64,000 nucleotides of DNA, taken from positions 164,371 through 228,370 of the forward strand of contig JAKCCV010000003.1 of assembly GCA_021838785.1 (NCBI GenBank). Reading direction: 5' to 3'. Shown piece after piece: positions 8,726-17,323 of the stretch (the stretch's first letter is position 1; each line of letters opens with the position of its first letter). The position numbers and the translations under genes are program-made. The DNA is from Acidobacteriota bacterium (GTDB lineage Bacteria; Acidobacteriota; Terriglobia; UBA7540). The notes under the pieces are model-generated. The model was not told the origin of the DNA and did no database searches. It worked only from the letters and a program-made list of their open reading frames with translations.

Positions 8726-10005
8726 GCTTCCGTCAGAGGCTGGCTGAGATTCGCGCGGGATTTCTGCGCTCGTTTTGGATTGCTAACCTCACCGAGCTAT
8801 TTGAGCGATTGGCGTACTACGCTACGACGGCAGTGCTGGCCGTCTATCTTACCGAGCGGCTGCATTTCTCCAAAGAATTAACCGGCTGGATGATGGGCAT
8901 CTTCGGTTTTGTCGTGTGGTTCCTGCCGGTGCTGGGGGGAACGCTGGCGGACCGCTTCGGTTTCCGGCGGGCGCTGATGTTCGCCTACCTCGTAATGACC
9001 GTGGGCTATTTTCTCCTCGGCTCGCTCACCGCACCGTGGATGGAAGCCCCGCGGAGATGGTTGGGTGACCGTTGGCTGGTGCTGGCGATTCTCATGATTC
9101 CGGCGCTCGGCCCGGCGGTGGTTAAACCGTGCGTCGCCGGAACCACGGCGCGGGCCTCGGCGGAGAACGTTCGATCCATCGGCTACTCCATTTATTACAC
9201 AGTCGTGAACGTCGGCGGGTTGCTGGGACCGATGGTGGCCTACTTGGTGCGAAAGCCCCTGGGCTGGGGGATGGCGAGTGTCTTTCGCGTCTCCGCGTTG
9301 AGTGTCTTCTTGATGTTCTGCGGGACGTGGATCTTCTTTCGCGAGCCCCGTCAGCCGGGTGAGGCGCAAGTTTCGAGCGCCCGCGAGGCTCTTCGCAACA
9401 TGCTGGTCGTCTTGGCCAACTTCCGCTTTGTCCTTTTCCTGCTGATTTTCTCGAGCTTTTGGGTTGTTTTTTGGCAAGAGTTTATCTCCGCGCCCTTGTT
9501 TCTGCGCAGTTTTGTCAATCCCCACGCCAACTTCGATCTGCTGTTGTCCGTGGACCCTTTCATCGTCATATGTTTTCAGATTCTGGTCAGTTTTCTGACG
9601 CGGCGCATCCCGACCTTTCCGGCCATGACGCTGGGATTGCTCATTTCCAGCCTGGCGTGGCTGGTGGTGGCTTTTCATCCGACGACGGCGGGAATGGTTG
9701 CCGCCTTCGTGGTGCTGGCGCTCGGCGAAATCACCCAGTCACCGCGCTTTTACGAATATGTCTCTCGGCTAGCGCCGTCCGGCCAACAAGGCCTTTATAT
9801 GGGTTATGCTTTCTTGCCCGTGGCGATTGGCTATTTCATCGCCGGGCCGCTGGGCGGTTACCTGCTCCACACCTTTGGCGACGTTCTGCATCGCCCGCAA
9901 CAGATGTGGTGGGTTGTGACAGGCGTGGGCGTGGTGGGCGCCGGGCTGATGGTGATTTACGACCGGTTCGTGAAGCCGCCGGAGAACTCACCGAGGCCCA
10001 GTTGA
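8722..10005 (+). CDS. POT/PTR2-type proton-coupled MFS transporter
   Basis: About 427 residues with roughly 12 hydrophobic segments. The first helix carries ELFERLAYYATTAVLAVYL, a close match to the ExxERFxYY proton-coupling motif of the peptide transporter (POT/PTR2) branch of the major facilitator superfamily. The loop after helix 2 reads GGTLADRFGFRRAL, the usual MFS loop 2-3 motif. Family members import di- or tripeptides or related solutes with protons. The M24 peptidase that follows about 130 bases later would suit peptide uptake, which is inference. The ATGA overlap with the DUF167 gene places it in the same operon. Confidence 0.8.
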   Translation: MSFRQRLAEIRAGFLRSFWIANLTELFERLAYYATTAVLAVYLTERLHFSKELTGWMMGIFGFVVWFLPVLGGTLADRFGFRRALMFAYLVMTVGYFLLGSLTAPWMEAPRRWLGDRWLVLAILMIPALGPAVVKPCVAGTTARASAENVRSIGYSIYYTVVNVGGLLGPMVAYLVRKPLGWGMASVFRVSALSVFLMFCGTWIFFREPRQPGEAQVSSAREALRNMLVVLANFRFVLFLLIFSSFWVVFWQEFISAPLFLRSFVNPHANFDLLLSVDPFIVICFQILVSFLTRRIPTFPAMTLGLLISSLAWLVVAFHPTTAGMVAAFVVLALGEITQSPRFYEYVSRLAPSGQQGLYMGYAFLPVAIGYFIAGPLGGYLLHTFGDVLHRPQQMWWVVTGVGVVGAGLMVIYDRFVKPPENSPRPS

Positions 10006-10135
10006 CCGGCGATGAGCGGGGGCGTCAGCCCTGTCAACCCGGCCTCCGAGCCGTCAGCTGTCCGGCGGCTTGACGCTTCCCCCGGCCATTCGCAAAACCG
10101 TCGCCCTTGCCGGCGGTAATGAGGAGAATGCTCGC

Positions 10136-11329
10136 ATGACCGATAGCTTCGACTGCACGGCTATTCAAAAGACGCTTGCCGAAGCCCAACTGGACGGCTG
10201 GCTGTTTTACGATCATCACTTCCGCGATCCGATTGCCTATCGCGTGCTGAAGGTTCATCCGCCCATCTGCACGCGACGGTGGTATTACCTGATTCCGACG
10301 GCCGGTCAGCCGTCGAAGTTGGTGCATCGCATCGAGCGCGAGAGTCTGGAGGGCTTGCCCGGCACGCGGCGCCTCTACTCATCCTGGATGGAGCAACGAG
10401 ACCAATTGAAGCGCATGTTGGAAGGAAAACGGCGCGTGGCCATGCAATATTCCCCGCTCAATGACATCCCGTACGTGGGGTTGGTGGACGCTGGCACGGT
10501 GGAGTTGGTTCGTTCTCTGGGCGTGGAAGTTGTTTCCTCGGCGGACTTGGTGCAGTTGTTTGAGGCCCACTGGTCCGCCGAAGCCTTGGCCAGCCATTTG
10601 GAAGCCGGCCAAGTAGTTCACGCCGCCGTCCGCCGCGCCTTTGCAGCGATTCGTGAGGCGGCGCGCGCCGGAAACGAGTTGAGCGAATATGCCGTGCAGC
10701 AGGAGATTCTGCAATTTTTCGCCGACCACGGCGTGATGACCGATGAACCTCCCATCGTGGCCGCGAACGCTCACAGCGCCAACCCGCATTATGTTCCCAC
10801 CGCCAAGGCCAGCAGCCCCATTCGAGCCAAGGATTTTGTTCTTTTGGACGTGTGGGGCAAACTTCGAAAGCCCGGCTCCGTCTATTTCGACATCACGTGG
10901 ACCGGCTATGTGGGGGAAGCGGTGCCGCAAGTTTACCAGGATATTTTCGATCTGGTGCGCGAGGCGCGCGACGCGGCCATCGCGCGGGTGCAGGAGGCGT
11001 TGAGCGCGGGCCGTGAGTTGCGCGGTTATGAAGTGGATGATGCGGCGCGCCAAGTGATCGCCAAAGCGGGCTACGCCAACTATTTTGTCCATCGCACGGG
11101 TCACTCGCTCGGCGAGGAGGTTCACGGCAACGGAGCCAACATGGACAATTATGAGTCGCACGACACCCGTCAAGTGCTGCCGGGGACGTGCTTCTCCATC
11201 GAGCCGGGCATTTATCTGGAACAGTTTGGCGTGCGGAGCGAGGTCAATGTTTACGCGGAACCTAACCGGGCGCGCGTCACCGGCGAAATCCAGCAAGCGG
11301 TGGTTCCCATTCTTGCCGCTGAATCCTGA
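10136..11329 (+). CDS. M24-family aminopeptidase (Xaa-Pro peptidase type)
   Basis: About 397 residues. The N-terminal half (about 1-170) is the creatinase/prolidase non-catalytic domain. The C-terminal half is the pita-bread fold with all five metal ligands in place: Asp in LLDVWGK (about 238), Asp in YFDITW (about 252), His in RTGHSLG (about 322), Glu in SIEPGIYL (about 355) and Glu in RSEVNV (about 369). It would remove N-terminal residues, probably ahead of proline, in the cytoplasm; there is no signal peptide. The ATG at 10136 has GGAG about 8 bases upstream. It may be cotranscribed with the POT transporter. Confidence 0.88.
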   Translation: MTDSFDCTAIQKTLAEAQLDGWLFYDHHFRDPIAYRVLKVHPPICTRRWYYLIPTAGQPSKLVHRIERESLEGLPGTRRLYSSWMEQRDQLKRMLEGKRRVAMQYSPLNDIPYVGLVDAGTVELVRSLGVEVVSSADLVQLFEAHWSAEALASHLEAGQVVHAAVRRAFAAIREAARAGNELSEYAVQQEILQFFADHGVMTDEPPIVAANAHSANPHYVPTAKASSPIRAKDFVLLDVWGKLRKPGSVYFDITWTGYVGEAVPQVYQDIFDLVREARDAAIARVQEALSAGRELRGYEVDDAARQVIAKAGYANYFVHRTGHSLGEEVHGNGANMDNYESHDTRQVLPGTCFSIEPGIYLEQFGVRSEVNVYAEPNRARVTGEIQQAVVPILAAES

Positions 11330-11407
11330 ATTATGCTAGCGTCAAGCTTTTGGGAATTCCGGCGGCGCATCGCCTCTCCGCCGACGACCCGAGGCTGATA
11401 AGTTCTT

Positions 11408-11830
11408 ATGCCCAAAAAAGAATTGGAAGTGAAAGCGGCCAGCCCGGCGTCTGCGGCCCACCCGCCGGCGGGAAGATTGATCGGGTTGTGCGTCGCAGCG
11501 TGGCTGATTCCGGGGCTTGGACACCTTGTCCTCGGCCGACGCGGGCGGGCGGCCATCCTTTTTCTGTCCATTCTGACCATGTTCATCCTGGGGTTGGCAA
11601 TGAAGGGAGAGTTTTTCACATCCGGCGCCGGGTCACTGCTTTCAACGCTGGGCCACTACGGAGAACTTTCGGTAGGCGTGGCCATGCCCATCGCGCGATT
11701 TTTCGGTTATCACGGCAACCCGCTTTTCGTGAGTTCAGATTATGGAACGGCTTTTTTGGTGACCGCCGGCATGTTGAACATTCTGTGCATCCTTGACGTT
11801 TACGACATTGCCATGGGGAGGAAAAAATGA
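11408..11830 (+). CDS. small multi-spanning membrane protein
   Basis: About 140 residues. A hydrophilic, Ala/Pro-rich N-terminus of about 22 residues precedes three hydrophobic segments: LIGLCVAAWLIPGLGHLVLG, AILFLSILTMFILGLAM and TAFLVTAGMLNILCILDVY. The first resembles the GxGHxxLGR turn of TM2-like or DUF6677-like membrane proteins. I recall the latter from acidobacterial genomes but cannot confirm the match here. No function can be assigned. The next small membrane gene begins only 7 bases after its stop, so the two are probably translated together. Confidence 0.75.
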   Translation: MPKKELEVKAASPASAAHPPAGRLIGLCVAAWLIPGLGHLVLGRRGRAAILFLSILTMFILGLAMKGEFFTSGAGSLLSTLGHYGELSVGVAMPIARFFGYHGNPLFVSSDYGTAFLVTAGMLNILCILDVYDIAMGRKK

Positions 11831-11837
11831 GGGCTGA

Positions 11838-12065
11838 GTGGCAGCTTGGCTCGCCAACCTCCGCCACGGCGTCCTCAACTCATTAGTTATGGCGATTGCC
11901 CACTTCAACGCGCTGCTCCTTTTTGCCTTCTTCGTGTCGGTGGTGTTTGCGGTGCTGAGCAAGGACACGCCGCGCGAGCGGCTGATCTACGGACTGAAAG
12001 TCTTTCTCGCCTTTGTCGGCGTGGCCTTGGCCTTGGGTTGGCTGATGTACCCTTTTCCGCGGTAG
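11838..12065 (+). CDS. small two-helix membrane protein
   Basis: About 75 residues with two hydrophobic helices, roughly 17-40 (VMAIAHFNALLLFAFFVSVVF) and 53-72, joined by a basic loop (SKDTPRERLIYGLK). It starts at a GTG at 11838 with a GAGGG-like site overlapping the end of the previous gene. That spacing, and the shared membrane location, make it a likely partner of the preceding protein. I do not recognise the family. Confidence 0.65.
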   Translation: MAAWLANLRHGVLNSLVMAIAHFNALLLFAFFVSVVFAVLSKDTPRERLIYGLKVFLAFVGVALALGWLMYPFPR

Positions 12066-12199
12066 GCGCTTCCGCGAACCCGTCGAGGCTATAACCCATC
12101 GTCGAGAGTCACGCAGCCGCGCCGTGATGCGAAGGTCCAGGGCGGCGCCGCCCGGCATGGCTGAGCGCCCCAAAGTGCCGGCTGAGGAGTTTTGCGGCT

Positions 12200-14203
12200 A
12201 TGGCTGACGGGCTGAACGCAGGGATTGATTTCGGCCGTGAAATCTGCGGAAACCTTGCCGCCGCGGAATCGCGCGAGTGGCTGGTCACCAATGGCCTGGG
12301 CGGGTTTGCCTCGGGCACCGTGGCGGGCTCGCTCACGCGGCGCTACCACGGCCTGTTGGTGGCGGCGCTTCAACCTCCGGTGGGACGTGCATTGCTGGTG
12401 GCCAAGGTGGATGAAACGGCGCGCTACGGGGAGGAAAACTTTTCTCTCGGAACCAACCGCTGGACGAGCGGCGCCAGCGACCCCCAAGGCTACCGCCTGA
12501 TCGAAAGCTACGGCCTCGATGGAACCACACCCGTTTGGACCTTCGCCTTGCGCCAGGCTCTTCTCGAGAAACGCGTGTGGATGGAGCAGGGCTCAAACAC
12601 CACTTATCTTCGTTACCATTTGGCGCGAGGCGCGGAAACCCTCCATCTCGCGGTCAAGGTTCTGGTCAATTACCGGGATTACCACGCCACGACCCACGCG
12701 GGAAATTGGCAGATGCGAATTGAAGCCGTCCCTCACGGGATGCGCGTTACGGCGTTTCCAGGCGCTACGCCATTTTACTTGCTTTCGGCTGAGGCCCCGG
12801 CTGAGCCGGCCCACGATTGGTACCGCGACTTTGAGCTGCCCGCCGAGCAAGCGCGCGGCCTTGACCATGTGGAAGATCACCTCCATGCCGCCACGTTTCA
12901 TGCCTCTCTCGCGCCCGGTCACTCGGTAACTTTGGTGTTGACCACGGATGCGCCAGGGAGTCTCGATGGCCATGAGGCTCTTGCGCGCCAACGTTTGGCC
13001 GAGCAGCAGTGGCTTGAGCAATGGACGCAGGCTCACCCGACGCTGGCCGCTCGTGCTCCGCAATGGATTCGCCAATTGGTGCTGGCCGCTCATCAGTTCA
13101 TTGTTCGCCGCAGCCTGCCCGAGGACCCCGACGCTCGCTCGATAATCGCGGGCTATCATTGGTTCGGGGATTGGGGACGCGACACCATGGTGTCTCTGCC
13201 CGGGCTCACGCTCTGGGCGGGGCAGCCGGCGGTGGCGCGCAAAATTCTCCTTGCCTTCGGCCATTACGTGCAGGACGGCATGCTCCCGAACTGCTTCCCC
13301 GAGGGCAGCCAGCCGCCGCTGTACAACACGGTGGATGCAGCCCTCTGGTTTATTCTGGCGGCGGGAGAATATTTTGACTTCACAAAGGACACGGAATTTC
13401 TCCAGCTCCTTTATCCCGTCCTGCTGAACATCGTCGCGCGTTACATCGAAGGAACACGTTACAACATTCATGTGGACCCGGCCGATGGGTTGCTTTATGC
13501 GGGCGCCGAAGGTGTGCAGCTCACGTGGATGGACGCAAAAGTGGGGGATTGGGTAGTCACCCCGCGCATCGGCAAGCCCGTCGAGGTGAATGCGCTCTGG
13601 CTGAATGCCCTGGCAAGCATGGCGCGATTGGCCGCGAGCATCGGCCGGCCAGGAGACCGCTATGACCCGATGCTGGCGCGCGCCCGCCGGGGCTTCGCCC
13701 GCTTTTGGAACGAGCGTCTCGGCTGCTGTTTCGACGTGCTCGATGGGCCGCAGGGTGAAGACGCTTCGGTTCGGCCAAATCAAATTCTGGCGGTCTCGCT
13801 CCCGGAAACCGCGCTGACGGCTGAGCAACAGCGCGCGGTCGTGAAGGCTTGCGGGCGGCATCTGCTCACTTCGTTCGGCCTGCGGAGCCTTGCGGCGTCG
13901 AGCCCCGGGTATCGCGGCACTTACGGCGGGCCGCCGTCTGAGCGCGACGCCGCCTATCATCAGGGAACCGTGTGGGGTTGGCTGTTGGGGCCGTTTGCGG
14001 TGGCTTATTGGCGGGTCTATCATGATCGAGCCGCGGCGCTTTCGTTTCTTGAGCCGATGCGCAATCACCTGAAGGTGGCGGGCTTGGGCACGGCGAGCGA
14101 AATCTTCCAGCCCGAGCCGCCTTTTGAGCCTTGCGGAGCCATTGCCCAGGCCTGGACGGTTGCGGAAACCCTCCGCGCGTGGTCCGTCATTACCGCGGCC
14201 TGA
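12200..14203 (+). CDS. amylo-alpha-1,6-glucosidase (glycogen debranching enzyme)
   Basis: About 667 residues, two domains. The N-terminal domain (about 1-270) opens with EWLVTNGLGGFASGTVAGSLTRRYHGLLVAA, the typical start of bacterial and archaeal debranching-enzyme N-domains. The C-terminal alpha/alpha-barrel (about 280-665) includes YHWFGDWGRDTMVSLPGL with conserved acidic residues, LPNCFPEG, and YHQGTVWGWLLGPF. It hydrolyses alpha-1,6 branch points in glycogen-like polymers. There is no signal peptide, so it is cytoplasmic and concerns stored or imported glucan. It stands alone; the RNase P RNA gene follows. Confidence 0.9.
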   Translation: MADGLNAGIDFGREICGNLAAAESREWLVTNGLGGFASGTVAGSLTRRYHGLLVAALQPPVGRALLVAKVDETARYGEENFSLGTNRWTSGASDPQGYRLIESYGLDGTTPVWTFALRQALLEKRVWMEQGSNTTYLRYHLARGAETLHLAVKVLVNYRDYHATTHAGNWQMRIEAVPHGMRVTAFPGATPFYLLSAEAPAEPAHDWYRDFELPAEQARGLDHVEDHLHAATFHASLAPGHSVTLVLTTDAPGSLDGHEALARQRLAEQQWLEQWTQAHPTLAARAPQWIRQLVLAAHQFIVRRSLPEDPDARSIIAGYHWFGDWGRDTMVSLPGLTLWAGQPAVARKILLAFGHYVQDGMLPNCFPEGSQPPLYNTVDAALWFILAAGEYFDFTKDTEFLQLLYPVLLNIVARYIEGTRYNIHVDPADGLLYAGAEGVQLTWMDAKVGDWVVTPRIGKPVEVNALWLNALASMARLAASIGRPGDRYDPMLARARRGFARFWNERLGCCFDVLDGPQGEDASVRPNQILAVSLPETALTAEQQRAVVKACGRHLLTSFGLRSLAASSPGYRGTYGGPPSERDAAYHQGTVWGWLLGPFAVAYWRVYHDRAAALSFLEPMRNHLKVAGLGTASEIFQPEPPFEPCGAIAQAWTVAETLRAWSVITAA

Positions 14204-14244
14204 TCTCGAATTTCCCACCCAAGTCAGGCGTTGCTCCGACCCCT

Positions 14245-14274
14245 TTGACGTTAAGCTGTTGCGACGACTATCAT
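14245..14274 (+). promoter_or_regulatory. sigma-70 promoter of rnpB
   Basis: TTGACG (14245-14250) and TATCAT (14269-14274) are separated by 18 bases. The hexamers differ from consensus at one and two positions. The expected start lies 7 bases downstream, where the first helix of the RNase P RNA begins. Confidence 0.75.
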
Positions 14275-14280
14275 AGTAGA

Positions 14281-14838
14281 GGCGCGAGCCAGCCGGGTGA
14301 TCGCTGCTCCGCTCATGCGCCTGCCTTGGGTCCGCAAGGGCATTTGCGCAGGCGAGCTGGGGCGGAGGAGAGGAAAGTCCGAACTCCGAAGGGCAGTGTG
14401 CTCGCTAACGACGAGGGTCGGCGGCGGATTCTCCCAAGGAGACGTACGCTTTCGACACGGAGAGTGCCACAGAAAACATACCGCCTGCTTCCGAAGTGAC
14501 GCTTAATAAGCGCCGCTTCGGAAAAAGGTAAGGGTGAAAAGGTGCGGCGGCCCCGGCCGCTTAAAGTAAGAGCGCACCGCGCGACGAGCGATCGTCGCGG
14601 CAGGGCAAACCCCACACGGAGCAAGACCAAATAGGAGAGGAGGGACGGCCCGTCCCGCAAGGCTCAGTAGCGGCGGTCCGTGGACACCGAACCCTAGGTG
14701 GGCGGCCAAGGACCGCCGCTACAAGCCGGCAACTCTCGGGTAGGTTGCTCGAGCCCGTCAGCAATGCCGGGCCTAGAGGAATGATCACCCTCCCGGCTCA
14801 CCGGGAGACAGAATTCGGCTTACAGGCTGGCTCGCGCC
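14281..14838 (+). ncRNA. rnpB: RNase P RNA, bacterial class A
   Basis: This is the catalytic RNA that matures the 5' ends of tRNAs. Conserved blocks occur in the right order: GAGGAAAGTCCGAACTC near 14370, GGTAAGGGTGAAAAGGTGCG near 14527 followed by GTAAGAGCGCACCGCG, GCAAACCCCAC then GAGCAAGACCAAATAGG near 14605-14637, GGGTAGGTTGCTCGAGCC near 14738, and TAGAGGAATGATCACC near 14773. The ends are set by a perfect 14-bp P1 helix pairing 14281-14294 with 14825-14838. At about 558 nt it is longer than the usual 350-450 nt. Much of the excess is an additional hairpin in the P16/P17 region (see separate entry). Confidence 0.95.
14667..14722 (+). repeat. extra hairpin inserted in the RNase P RNA
   Basis: A perfect 13-bp inverted repeat (GTAGCGGCGGTCC at 14667-14679, GGACCGCCGCTAC at 14710-14722) encloses a 30-base loop. 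It lies between the P17-like hairpin (GGGAC-GGCC-GTCCC region near 14642-14655) and the returning strand of P16. In E. coli that place is only a short connection. It may be an intergenic palindromic repeat that landed in the RNA, or a lineage-specific helix. Confidence 0.8.
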
Positions 14839-14936
14839 GCTCTTCCCGCCCTCGCGCCGCCATCGAGTTCCTTTGCGGCTGCGAGGTGCCTGCCAAGGGC
14901 GACAAGCTCTGAAGCTTCCCCGGCGGCTCAAAACCC

Positions 14937-16763
14937 TCATTCCACGGTCACGCTCTTGGCCAGATTGCGCGGCTGGTCCACGTCGCAGCCGCGCAGCACG
15001 GCGCAATGGTAGGCAAATAATTGCAGCGGCACCACGGTCAACAGCGGCGTCAGAACCTCATGGTTACGCGGAATGAAGATCGTGTCGTCCACCATGGGGC
15101 GCAGCTTCGAGTTACCCTCGGTCGTGACGGCCACGATTTTTCCGTCCCGCGCCCGAATCTCCTGAATGTTGGAAACCATCTTTTCGTAGGACGGATCTTC
15201 GGGCACGAGGGCCAAAGTTGGAAAGGAAGGATCAATCAAAGCAATCGGTCCGTGTTTCATTTCGCCGGCAGCGTAGGCCTCGGCGTGGATATAGGCAATC
15301 TCCTTGAGTTTCAGCGCGCCTTCGAGGGCGATCGGATATTGGTACTTCCGCCCGATGTAGAGGAAATGTTCGGCCGTCGAATACTTCTCCGCCAGTTGTC
15401 GAATGGCCGGGGACTGCTTCAGCACCTCGCGCATTTGATCAGGTATCTTTTCCAGCCCGCGCAGAATGGCGGCGCCCTCTTCATAAGAGAGGTCGCGCGC
15501 CCGTCCCAGCAAAAGCGCCATCAGCGCCAGCAGCGTGAGTTGCGAGGTGAACGACTTGGTGGAAGCCACGCCAATTTCCATGCCGGCGTGACAATAGATT
15601 CCGCCGTGGGTTTCGCGGGCAATCGAACTGCCCACGACGTTGACCAGGCCGAGGGTCAAGGCGCCTTTCCGCTTGGCCTCCCGCAACGCCGCGAGGGTGT
15701 CCGCCGTTTCTCCCGACTGGCTGATGGCCAGCACCACGGTATTCTGACGGAGGTTCAGCTTGCGGTAACGGAACTCGGAAGCGAGTTCCGTTTCCACGGT
15801 CAGGTCGGTGAGTGTTTCAAAAACATAGCGCGCGTAAAGGCCGGCGTAATAACTGGTTCCGCAACTGACGATGATGAGGTGACGGGCCTGCTCCAGCCGA
15901 TCCATCACGGCTTCCAAGCCGCCCAACTTGGCGACCGCCTCGGCGTGGTTCAGCCGGCCGCGCAGCGCGTTCTCCAACGCTTCGGGTTGCTCAAAGATTT
16001 CCTTGAGCATAAAGTGCGGGAAGTCGCCGCGCTCGGCCGCGGCGCGTCCAAAATCAATGGTGGTGGCGCGCCGTGTCACGGCCTGGTTCGCAAGCGTCGT
16101 GATGGAGAAGTCTCCCGGGCTGAGCGTTGCAACCTCGTTATCTTCAAGATAGACCACTTGGTCGGTATGCTGTGCGAGCGCGGCCACATCCGAGGCGGCC
16201 AGGGTTTCTCCTTCGCCCACCCCCAGCACAATCGGGCTGCCGCGCCGCGCCATGACAATCTGGCGCGGGTGGGCCAAGTGCAGCACCGCAATGCCAAAGG
16301 TTCCTTCCACCTCCTGCAAAGCCCTCTGCACCGCCGCCGGCAAATCTCCGGCGTAGGCACGCTCGATTAAATGCGCCAGGACTTCGGTATCGGTTTCGGA
16401 GCGGAAGGTGTGGCCTTGGGCAATGAGCCTCCGCTTGAGAGTTTGATAATTTTCGATGATGCCGTTATGAACGACCAATAGACGGCCGGCACAATCGGCG
16501 TGCGGGTGAGCGTTGGCCTCGGTGGGCTTGCCGTGGGTGGCCCAGCGCGTATGGGCGATCCCGGTCCAACCCTCGGGGCGATCGGCGGCCACTTTTTGCT
16601 CCAGTGCCGCGACTTTGCCCACCGCCCGTGCCACGTAGGCCTTGTCACTGTCGAGGACGGCGATGCCGCTCGAGTCGTAACCGCGATACTCCAGCCGCTT
16701 TAGGCCGTCCATCAGAATGCTCGGCGCCGACCTGCTGCCAACATAGGCGACAATGCCACACAT
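14937..16763 (-). CDS. glmS: glutamine-fructose-6-phosphate aminotransferase (isomerizing)
   Basis: About 608 residues. It makes glucosamine-6-phosphate from fructose-6-phosphate and glutamine, the entry to peptidoglycan and LPS amino sugars. The nucleophile Cys follows the initiator Met directly (MCGIVAYVGSR), which fixes the ATG at 16763. The glutaminase domain covers about 1-235 with GIAHTRWATHGKP and VVHNGIIENY. Two SIS sugar-isomerase domains follow, with SCGTSYYAGLYARY, ISQSGETADT and ALEGALKLKEIAY. The C-terminus ends LAKSVTVE, as expected. No glmS-ribozyme-like sequence was recognised in the 76-base gap upstream. Confidence 0.96.
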   Translation of the reverse strand: MCGIVAYVGSRSAPSILMDGLKRLEYRGYDSSGIAVLDSDKAYVARAVGKVAALEQKVAADRPEGWTGIAHTRWATHGKPTEANAHPHADCAGRLLVVHNGIIENYQTLKRRLIAQGHTFRSETDTEVLAHLIERAYAGDLPAAVQRALQEVEGTFGIAVLHLAHPRQIVMARRGSPIVLGVGEGETLAASDVAALAQHTDQVVYLEDNEVATLSPGDFSITTLANQAVTRRATTIDFGRAAAERGDFPHFMLKEIFEQPEALENALRGRLNHAEAVAKLGGLEAVMDRLEQARHLIIVSCGTSYYAGLYARYVFETLTDLTVETELASEFRYRKLNLRQNTVVLAISQSGETADTLAALREAKRKGALTLGLVNVVGSSIARETHGGIYCHAGMEIGVASTKSFTSQLTLLALMALLLGRARDLSYEEGAAILRGLEKIPDQMREVLKQSPAIRQLAEKYSTAEHFLYIGRKYQYPIALEGALKLKEIAYIHAEAYAAGEMKHGPIALIDPSFPTLALVPEDPSYEKMVSNIQEIRARDGKIVAVTTEGNSKLRPMVDDTIFIPRNHEVLTPLLTVVPLQLFAYHCAVLRGCDVDQPRNLAKSVTVE

Positions 16764-16839
16764 TGAAACCTCTCTCACTTTCAGTCTATCATCAACGCGG
16801 CCCTCCAAGACCGTCGCCAAGCCGGAAATCTTGAATTGC

Positions 16840-17103
16840 CTAGCTCAGACGGATGACCTGATCCGGTTGAAGTTGGAAAACCTCCATCCGAAATCCCGGC
16901 CGAAACAACGTCACTCGCTGTTCCCACGGCTCTGTCCCCACCAACTGAACTGGCACGCCCCGCAGGTCCGTCACCACGCGGGCCCCTCCGCGCAGCGTGA
17001 GCAGCGTTTTCCCGGCCAGAATGAGTTCCGAGGAGGGTTCACGCAATGTGGCCTCCGGCAGATCCCGCGCGGGTCCTGCCGCCGCGCCCGATGCACGAGT
17101 CAC
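16840..17103 (-). CDS. short hypothetical protein upstream of glmS
   Basis: An 87-residue open frame beginning at a GTG at 17103 with no clear ribosome-binding site. Its second half (SSELILAGKTLLTLRGGARVVTDLRGVPVQLVG and on) has the alternating pattern of a small beta-rich domain. The first 25 residues are Ala/Pro-rich and may not be translated. It sits between the GH31 gene and glmS on the same strand, 76 bases before glmS. I know no family for it, and a chance open frame in GC-rich DNA cannot be excluded. Confidence 0.4.
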   Translation of the reverse strand: MTRASGAAAGPARDLPEATLREPSSELILAGKTLLTLRGGARVVTDLRGVPVQLVGTEPWEQRVTLFRPGFRMEVFQLQPDQVIRLS

Positions 17104-17323
17104 GAATGAAGGAGACCAGCATCGGTGCGGAACGAAGGGAACGTCTCGCTTCTGCCGAACCGGCCCGTCGCTCGGCCTTTGGCGCCGCGGCCTCTAGCGG
17201 GCAAGGCCGTTATCGCCATGGCTTGTTCAAAGAATTCGCGCCGTGTCATGCTGTCGTGGCTGCGAGGCTGTCTGGCGTTCTCGCGTTCCCTGGCCCGTCA
17301 GACCGCAGGCGAAATCTCCGTGG

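Noticed and set aside
12593..14218. Long minus-strand open frame opposite the debranching enzyme
   Set aside because: Arg/Gly/Pro/His-rich product with no domain pattern. The plus strand here encodes a clear family protein, so this is an antisense shadow typical of GC-rich DNA.
15021..16370. 450-codon plus-strand frame opposite glmS
   Set aside because: Shadow of glmS; composition is not protein-like and no motif is present.
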